This document shows positions 56,611-64,000 of a stretch of 64,000 nt of DNA, one piece after another. The stretch is taken from assembly GCF_018320785.1 (NCBI RefSeq), contig NC_054885.1:3236921-3300920 (forward strand), read 5' to 3'. The notes under the pieces were generated by a model. It did no database searches. It saw nothing but the letters and a program-made list of their open reading frames with translations, and was not told where the DNA came from. Made by a program: the position numbers and the translations under genes. The stretch is from Cheilinus undulatus (taxonomy: Eukaryota > Chordata > Actinopteri > Labriformes > Labridae). Within the stretch, counting starts at the first letter, position 1. Every line of letters starts with the position of its first letter.

Positions 56611-59600
56611 ATGGGAGACATCAGTGACCTGGACCGACAGATAGAGCAGCTCCGACGCTGTGAGCTCATTAAGGAAAATGAAGTCAAAGCGCTGTGTGCT
56701 AAAGCCAGGTAATGAATGAAGCTGAGTCACTGACACAAAAACCAGGATGTAATGTCCTCACTCTGAACAGGATCTGTGTGATGTAAGCTGCTTCAGATGA
56801 AGTTTTTGTGCAATCATATTTTTACATTGCAAATCCTGTTTTACTGATAGTTGATATTTTTGCTTACAACTTGTAGGTGCTTCGTAATTTTCGATGCCAT
56901 GCATTTTAAAATGGTTCAATCTCTGCTGTTTTTATGATAATTAGTATCTCAGGCCCTTTTCAAGCTTGTGCAAAATTTTCACAAATTCATTAGGGTGGAA
57001 AACTTTGCATTTGTAAGAGCAAACAGGAGCTTTTCACCCAAACTTGCCTGGTCCCCTTATATTAATGCCCATCTTTTTGAGGAAAACTTTTAAGCGTAAA
57101 GAAGCAAGTCAGGAAGGGGGAAATTGCAGGGTACTGTGTGTTAAAAAGAGCCTAATAGTGCTGAAACCTTTTAAAACTGTTACATCTTCAGTTTTATTTT
57201 AGAAAATGATTTATTTGTAGTTTTACAGAAAAGGCAGAGCATTCAGACGGTTGAAAGGCGAGAACACTACCTTTCTCCCCCTCCCATCTCTACTCTCTTA
57301 TAACAGAAAAGGGACAAAAGGATCTATTGTGTATTTGTTTACAAGTTTCTCTGGTCATCCTTTTATACAACTACATCTAATGTTAACCCTCTGAGACAGA
57401 CATTTATACATCAAGGAGAGACGCGGGTTATTTAAGTTTCTTAACTTTAGAGCCATATATCACTGCCACTTTTTACCCAATTGAAGCTTGACACTGTGTC
57501 ACTCCAGTGATGCCACCCATGCCTTCGTAGCCTTTATGGAGGCTTTTCAAGTGAGCCTGGGACTTGGATGACTTTCTGGGGCATTTAAAGATTAAATCCA
57601 CACCGGATATTGCTGGTGTTTTATCCATTTTATAGAACTGCACAGATCCTGGTGGAGATGTCCTGAATAGCTCATAATAGAGAAAAGGAGAGACAGAGAG
57701 CCTGTGACGTGGTCTTCTGTGTCTCTGCAGACAGGAACTGCTTTGAACAATGGCACACATAGCACCAATACAAAAAAGTGAATCGACTTTTTTTAATTAT
57801 GTGAATACTTCAAAGATTTTTGTCATAGAATGATTATTTTTTCACTTTTTGGTCCTAAAAAGAATCAGAGGACACGTTTGTGCAAAAGTCTTGGTCATTA
57901 TTAGGGCTGAATAATTCACAAAAATAATGTAATTGTGATTTTATTCCCCAATACTGCAATTTAATATCTGATTATTCATTTTATGAAGAATTGAAAAAAC
58001 ATATGTAATTGCAGTTGATTTTGCTCTTGTTGCAAATTTGATATCAATTGCTTTATTAAAGAGAAATTCTTTATTTTTCAGTTCTGAAAGGCGGACATCA
58101 GGGCACATCATATACATGAAAAAGTACCTGAGTTTCCTCTATAATTCAGTCTTTCCTTTTCTTATGTAAGGAACTAGTGCAACATAGGAGAGGTAAAGTG
58201 TGCACACAAGACCAACCAAAAATACACCATAAATAGTCTCGCGAGGCAGAAAGTAAAACAAAACCACAACAACATTGTAGTTTGCCAAGATTACATAGCA
58301 CCACAAATTCCTTAGATTGTCACCTCCACAAAATTTTTGTTGTTTTGATCAAGAAAAATGTGCATAAAAAGGAAGAAGGAGGATTTTTGTACACCATTCT
58401 AAAATACTGAAACTTGAGTGTACACAGAAGTTCTGCTCCTGCAAAAAATGAATGCATTAAACTGGTATTCTAACATATTCAAGTTAAAGAAATGGCCACA
58501 TTGCAATTTAATCTAATTTGCGATTAATTGCCCAGCGTAGTCGTTATTGATAACTGTGTATCACACATAAAAATATTTGACTTTTAATTTCTGTTCAGTT
58601 TTTTCTTTGTCTTTAGAGTCCCAAACATTGTTTTAATTCAATGACATTACTGCAGCACACTTATTCTTAAAGCCCAGGTTGTCCTGAATAAAAGGATGTT
58701 TAGAGCTTGACTGTGCACCACAGGGTTGATCCATGTGGGTCCCTGCAGAGCTGAGATATAGACAAGAAAAGGCTGTTTTTCCTAGAATCTCATATCTGAA
58801 CTTCCCCAATATAAAGTACTAGAAAGCTCAGTGAGCCATGCTTCAGAGCAAAGGTTCTTTAGTCATATTTTTAACCTAAAGCTGTCACAAGAAAAAAAGA
58901 CTACTGTCTTAACTACACAAAAACTGCAGGGTGTTGGAGTTTGCCTGCAGTTTTTGGCACTGGAAACTACAAATTGCTCAATATTGGGTGTCTGGAACTT
59001 CTATCTTTGTTGCTGTGGTATCAAACCAGTATTGACCGACCTTTAACTCTAGTAAACCTTGATTCAAAAAAGTAGAACACAGATTGAATCATGTTGGGTG
59101 TCTGTAAACCTGGATTTGAATCAGTTTGCTGTACTGTTCTTGCATCATGATTGCAGTTTAGTGATATGAGCTTTAGACAGAAGGGTGTAGCTTTACAGCT
59201 GTGTCTTATGTAAGTCCTAAGAATCTGGTACAGACCTGTTCTGGATGTAAAAAAAGAAGGATTAAAGACCATCAGTAACCATAAAAACCTGCAGTACCTC
59301 TCATTAAAAAATCAGATTTTAATGTATGCTGGGTAAAAAATGCTAAAGAAGTACCATAGCGTGGGTCTTAAAACGCACTGTCAGTAAATCTAAAGGAGTT
59401 TAGCAGGACATGAAAGTTTATCTAATGATGTGTTTCTTTTTCAGAGAGATTCTTGTTGAAGAAAGTAATGTCCAGAGAGTAGACTCTCCTGTCACAGTGA
59501 GTAAAAGTTTAATTTCTCAGCAGAGATTCTGACTTTAAAGATGGTATTAACCTAAGACTCCACTCCAAGAAAAATATAAAACTACTAACATGTCCTGCTG

Positions 59601-62600
59601 GAGACAATGTGGTTTGAGGGAGGCAAATCACTTTCATGTATTTTGGGGATGCCCCACATTAACTCTTACTGGAAGGAAATACATTGACCAACATTGATCA
59701 TTGTGTTTAAAACTCACCTACCTATGAACTTTGAGACTCTGTATTTTGGTCGAACTCAACTAATGAATGGAAGGAAGGATGTAAAGCTACTACAGGCTCT
59801 TCTAGCAGCCAGTAAAAAGTAAATTACCAGAAGGTGGTTGAATCCTTCACCTCCCACATTGGAGGAATGGTTTGGAATCGTTTTTGAGATATATAAAATG
59901 GAAAAGCTAACCTATTGTTTAAGAGTTCAGAAAGTTAAATTCGACCAAATTTGGGCTAAATAGATTGATTTTATTACCCTGACACGCATGGACTTTAGTA
60001 ACTACACCTGAATCTGTACAAACTTCATCTCTCTGATTGTATATTATGTAAGCCACCTTGGTTCTTTCGTTTTTTATGTTTCTTAATTCAAAAAGTGGGA
60101 AATGAATGTTGTAAACAATGCTGAGTTGATTATACTTTTGTATGCAACATTTTCCTAATAAAAAGTTAATAAAAAAAAGGTGGTATTAATCTTTGTTTGT
60201 TTCCTCGCAGGTGTGTGGTGATATCCACGGTCAGTTCTATGACTTAAAAGAGCTGTTCAGAGTGAGTTCCTGTTTTTCTTCACGTATTCTCAGTTACCAC
60301 ATGATTGTTGTTCATTGTATTGTCTGCTGAAGTTTGTTGCTGATGCCATATAGAGATGTTATTTAATACTTTATGGTGGTGCATTGTTGGAGTCACGTTG
60401 TAGGGCTCGTGTTTATCAGCCACGCCTCGTCCAGGTGCTTTCTAGCTGTGGTTGGTAGAACAGGTATTACAGTGTGTTCAGACAAGCACTGATTACAGGA
60501 GCCGGGCTCTTTAAAGGTTAAATATGTGACTTTTAGTCTAGATGTCCAATAGATGGCTGAAGTTCTGGAACCAAAAACAACCTCCACAGAACTTCAGAGC
60601 ATCCCCACACCCGCTCCTCCCTCAGTGTTCTTAAAGATTATTTGGTCCATATTTCTTAGAACCTTTTTACACAAAGTATTTTTCTTCAGTTTGCGAAGTC
60701 TTTTAGTTCCTTCCATTTGTACATTATTCCTGAGTTGAGGCCTGGGTCTCTTCTTTTACTTGTTTGTGGGTGTAAATGTTGGATTAGGAGGATCCCTGTG
60801 GCGAAATGAAAAATATAAAGCATGTTTGAGCCTCTGAGGTTGCATTAGCACTGTTATCCATACCATCCCTAAGCATATTCAGCCCTTAAAGTACAGTTTG
60901 TGTCACCAGTAGGAGTGCGCCATACTATACTCAAGCACAGCACCCTTCCTTGACTCTGGAAGAGGCAGGATGGTTGGAAATTTAAGGCTACATAAAGTCT
61001 TGAAAAGTCTGATTTTAACCTGTAAGCGGTCTCACATTTTAGATGGCTCTTTGACTATAATGTGTCGTTATCCCTCCTTTGGTATTTTTTCTTTTAAGAT
61101 ATATTTTTGGGCTTTTATGCCTTTATTTTAAGAGAGGACAGTGGATAGAGTCTGTAACAGGGATGAGAGATTGGGGGAAAGAAGTCCTCAAACCCAGGCT
61201 GCCTGCATACATAGGGCACAACCTAACAATCAGGCCATCTGCACCCTTATGTAATCTTTGTTTCATAGTGAAATCAATTACATCTTGATTATTCTTCTGC
61301 TTGCATTTAGAGCAGTGCAGCCTGTACAGTTTATAACCAGACACCATCAAATTTCAGCTTTAATGACCAAAAAATGTCTGTCCTTTCTAACAGCATTAAA
61401 TCATAAATTCAGATCTGGCCTGGTGTGCCAAAAATGTCGCATCTTATTTGTGACTGTTTGCCACTGCTGTCATCCTGTCTAACACGTCTTGACCACTAAA
61501 CCTGTTTAAGATCAGCTGATAAGGTGTGTCGCAGCAACATCCTGTGATGCTTCTTAAGAAAAACTGCAGGAAGTCAGTGGTTGAAACATGTCAGGGTCAT
61601 AAAAATGTCACGTCTGTCTTTTAGAAACAGAAGAAAAACCTCAGGGGAGGTTTGCTTTCACTGTATCTTTATGAAGTTATTAATCCATTATATAGTCAGC
61701 TGCAATACATTTAATATCCAAAACATTAAAGTTTAGAATATTGCGTATTCCTGTATCTGTTGAAATACACCCCAGACTCAGTTCTTCATATTTCAGAATA
61801 TGTGCTCATTCTGAACAATAAGAAATATCTGAATTTGCAGTGGTTTCTTCAAGCCTCAGTGTGTGCTTAGGCAGTTTGATTCAGGTTGTTTAATAGATTA
61901 GCTGCCTTTAAATATGGCTGCCCCAGTCTACTGCAGAGGCTAATATTTCCTACCGCCGTCCTGCCTTAAATGCCTTCTTAAAGGTCTGAAAAAGCGTAGT
62001 GCTTCTTTTTTTAACAGCTGCTATGCATTTCAGTATCACGTACAGTAGAAGACATGTATTATAGTGTTCTGTGGGCCAAGTCTCTGCTGCATCAAAGTCA
62101 CATTAACTGAAGCATTGACTTTTTAAAGTAGAGCTTTTATTTGAGGTTTTTCTAAGATTATCAGAGTGGTTACAGTGAAGCATTTGTGGATAAATCTTGT
62201 TGAATCGTGAGGCTTGCAGTCTGTGTTGTAGTGTTTCACCTTGGTCAGTAACTTGCTCACGGTGTCTGTGGGGTCTGCAGGTATTAAGATCATAAATCTC
62301 TTTAGCTGAAATCAAGGCTTTTAAAAAGTATTCAAGTTTTAAATAGGGGCACAGGTGTTTTAGTGGTTTAAGGTGGCCTCATGTAAGCAGATGACCAGGG
62401 TTCATGTCTGACTTGTGGCTACTTTCCCTCACTCTCTCATCCCTGTCTCTTACTCTATGAATAAAGGCATTAAAAGCCCAACAAGACAACAGGAGCAAGC
62501 TGCAACTTTAGCAAGACTCCCATGATTTTACTGACTTTGGAAATTTGAAAAGTCGTTAGGTGTAAGGCCGCCTCAGTATATACGCAACTGTGTTGTTAAT

Positions 62601-63929
62601 GCAATATGTGATGAATTAAAGCTCTAATGCAACTCTGCATTAGTCCCACCTGTGTGGTTGTTATTCTCTGTAATGTTGTTTTCTGAGCATATTCCCTTGT
62701 GTTAAATTGTGTAATTTGTCCTTGTTCTACAGGTTGGTGGCGATGTCCCAGAGACAAATTATCTCTTCATGGGCGATTTTGTGGACAGAGGCTTCTACAG
62801 TGTGGAGACGTTCCTTCTTTTGCTAGCTCTTAAGGTAAATGTTCTTATTTCTTGGTTTTCTATTAGGAAAGTGAACAGGGTTTTTTTCTTGTTTTAACCA
62901 GTAATGCATTCTCCAATTAAATTTTCATGCATTGTCTTGCACCTTAGCACTGCGTTCTGTCTGATTGTTATGAAGTCTAAAATCACATTTAAAATATAAA
63001 GTCATAAAATGTGTTAAAAGCCTTTGTTTTTCTTTTTCAGTAAAAAAATAGATGATCATTCAGATGAGATATCTCACTGCTTTATCATAGTCACATCAGC
63101 TAGTTGGCAGTGGATTTTTTCACTGCATTAACAGGACTGTATTGTGTGCAAAATAGAAGACAACTGGAAAATTCAAGTTCTGGGAATTTGGCTTCTAGAT
63201 AAAATACAGGGTTGGTTTGTAGGGGAAACAACTGTTATAATGTGAATGCAACACACACAAAACCATCTTCACACTAGGGACAATAGGAATCAAAGACATG
63301 AGCCCAGCATGGAATTTAAGAAGCCTCACTGCTATGTGGAGCTAAAGTTGTATGAATTTTCTCTGACTGGGTCTTAAAGTCGTAGCTTTAATAAAGTTTG
63401 CTGCATCCTCCCAGCGGGAGAATCAGTTATGTTTGTTGTCTGTAAGTTTCATACTCTGTTTCCCTGAGTGACTTTTTAAATCACTTAAAGATTTAAGAAG
63501 ACTTCTCGTCTCATCTCTTCTGCTGTGCTCGTCAGGTGCGTTATCCAGACAGGATAACCTTGATTCGGGGTAACCACGAGTCACGCCAAATCACCCAGGT
63601 CTACGGTTTCTACGACGAGTGCCTCCGTAAATACGGCTCAGTCACTGTGTGGAGATACTGCACGGAGATCTTCGACTACCTGTCCCTGTCTGCTATCATC
63701 GATGGCAAGGTGAGAAAAAGAGCCTCAGGATGAAGATTTGAACGCTGTAGTCACAAAAATGACGCCGTGGAAGGTTGATCTTTTCCCTCCTTTGTCCCTC
63801 AGATCTTCTGTGTGCACGGCGGCTTGTCTCCTTCCATCCAAACACTGGACCAGATCAGGACCATCGACAGAAAACAGGAAGTACCTCACGATGGGCCGAT
63901 GTGTGACCTCCTGTGGTCGGACCCTGAAG
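56611..63929 (+). CDS. ppp4c: Protein phosphatase 4 catalytic subunit, 3' part beyond window
   Basis: Coding exons: 56611-56708 (exon begins at 56444 with 5' UTR), 59445-59496, 60211-60261, 62733-62834, 63536-63709, 63803-63929, then out of the window in phase 1. 201 of about 307 residues are visible. The start [17 protein letters not shown] is the conserved one and has A at -3 and G at +4. Metal-binding and catalytic motifs are all intact: GDIHG (53-57), GDFVDRG (81-87), RGNHE (112-116) and VHGG (163-166). PPP4C is a PPP-family Ser/Thr phosphatase that works with PP4R regulatory subunits in DNA repair, centrosome maturation and signalling. The missing third would carry the remaining metal-binding His and the C-terminal leucine. 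I cannot tell whether this is the ppp4ca or ppp4cb paralog. Confidence 0.96.
57902..58539 (-). mobile_element. hAT-like MITE, TAGGGCTG family, copy 5, long form
   Basis: TAGGGCTGAATAATTC at the left and ATTGCCCAGCGTA at the right. The flanks GTCATTAT (57894-57901) and GTCGTTAT (58540-58547) match at 7 of 8. It is 638 bp; about 58080-58330 is extra sequence absent from the shorter copies, either an insertion or a remnant of a longer parent. In PPP4C intron 2. Confidence 0.8.
59554..60175 (+). mobile_element. 5'-truncated LINE (L1/Tx1-type) tail in PPP4C intron 3
   Basis: The frame fragments match the C-terminal end of a fish L1-like ORF2: [19 protein letters not shown], then [10 protein letters not shown], then [11 protein letters not shown] and [20 protein letters not shown]. 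Internal stops are present. The 3' part ends in AATAAAAAGTTAATAAAAAAAA. A ~17-bp target duplication flanks it: AAAGATGGTATTAACCT (59537-59553) and AAAGGTGGTATTAATCT (60176-60192). Dead on arrival or decayed. Confidence 0.8.
61095..61252 (-). repeat. tRNA-derived SINE
   Basis: The plus strand carries the reversed SINE: GGGCTTTTATGCCTTTATTT, GGACAGTGGATAGAGTC, CAAACCCAGGC and GCACAACCTAACAATCAGGCC. The head is diverged from the 37455 copy but keeps the order. PPP4C intron 4. Confidence 0.65.
61540..61600 (+). repeat. Decayed copy of the hammerhead-like repeat
   Basis: AACTGCAGGAAGTCAGTGGTTGAAAC parallels the stem-loop and GAAAC of 613-638, but stem pairing is reduced and the CUGANGA part reads TTAAGAAA. 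A relic only. Confidence 0.35.
62343..62482 (+). repeat. tRNA-derived SINE, plus orientation
   Basis: Starts GGGGCACAGGTGTTTTAGTGG, has GGGTTCATGTCTG at the B-box position and ends ATGAATAAAGGCATTAAAAG. It is the only plus-strand copy of the family in the window. PPP4C intron 4. Confidence 0.65.
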
Positions 63930-64000
63930 GTAAACACACAGCCAGATGGGCCTTTTTAAACTTATTTTGACTCCAGTCAGAGTTTAAATCCCACATGACA

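Noticed and set aside
56290-56736. 148-codon minus-strand frame
   Set aside because: Antisense to the first coding exon of PPP4C and its 5' UTR.

Overview
The window looks like nuclear DNA of a ray-finned (teleost) fish, probably a percomorph; the percomorph part is inference. Genes are split into short exons with GT/AG introns. The protein matches are vertebrate, and the repeats are typical of fish: Tc1/mariner, hAT-type MITEs, tRNA-derived SINEs and an L1/Tx1-type LINE tail. Most long-looking open frames are chance frames inside AT-rich repeats and are not genes.

Layout, left to right. Positions 1-18150 hold mostly transposon relics, plus two candidate 3'-terminal exons (about 7184-7701 and 9189-9421, + strand) of a gene or genes I cannot name. 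Positions 18152-28108 carry a recent tandem duplication of a five-exon trypsin-fold gene on the minus strand (copy A coding span 18315-22382, copy B 24362-27601). Both copies have intact 274-codon frames, but both lack the catalytic His (Asn instead) and the catalytic Ser (Tyr instead). They are secreted serine-protease homologs, not proteases. CLN3 (battenin, lysosomal membrane protein) then runs on the plus strand in 15 coding exons from 28714 to 47589, 439 codons, complete. After about 5 kb of spacer there is a CpG-rich stretch near 52540-52930, the probable PPP4C promoter. Coding exons of PPP4C (protein phosphatase 4 catalytic subunit) run from 56611 to the right edge, where the gene is cut after residue 201 of about 307.

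CLN3 and PPP4C both lie in the human 16p11-p12 region, which also carries a trypsin-like PRSS cluster, so the gene content fits old vertebrate synteny. I see no shared pathway among the three gene types. CLN3 acts at lysosomes, PPP4C in nuclear and cytosolic dephosphorylation, and the protease homologs are predicted to be secreted.

The most interesting biology is the duplicated, frame-intact pseudoprotease pair. Its copies differ mainly at amino-acid-changing sites and have exchanged N-glycosylation sites. The most interesting repeat structure is a set of hAT-like elements, with 8-bp target duplications and CAGTGGTT-type ends, several of whose interiors are degenerate ~20-bp arrays. All exon joins were made by hand from splice consensus and reading phase; no alignment or transcript was available.
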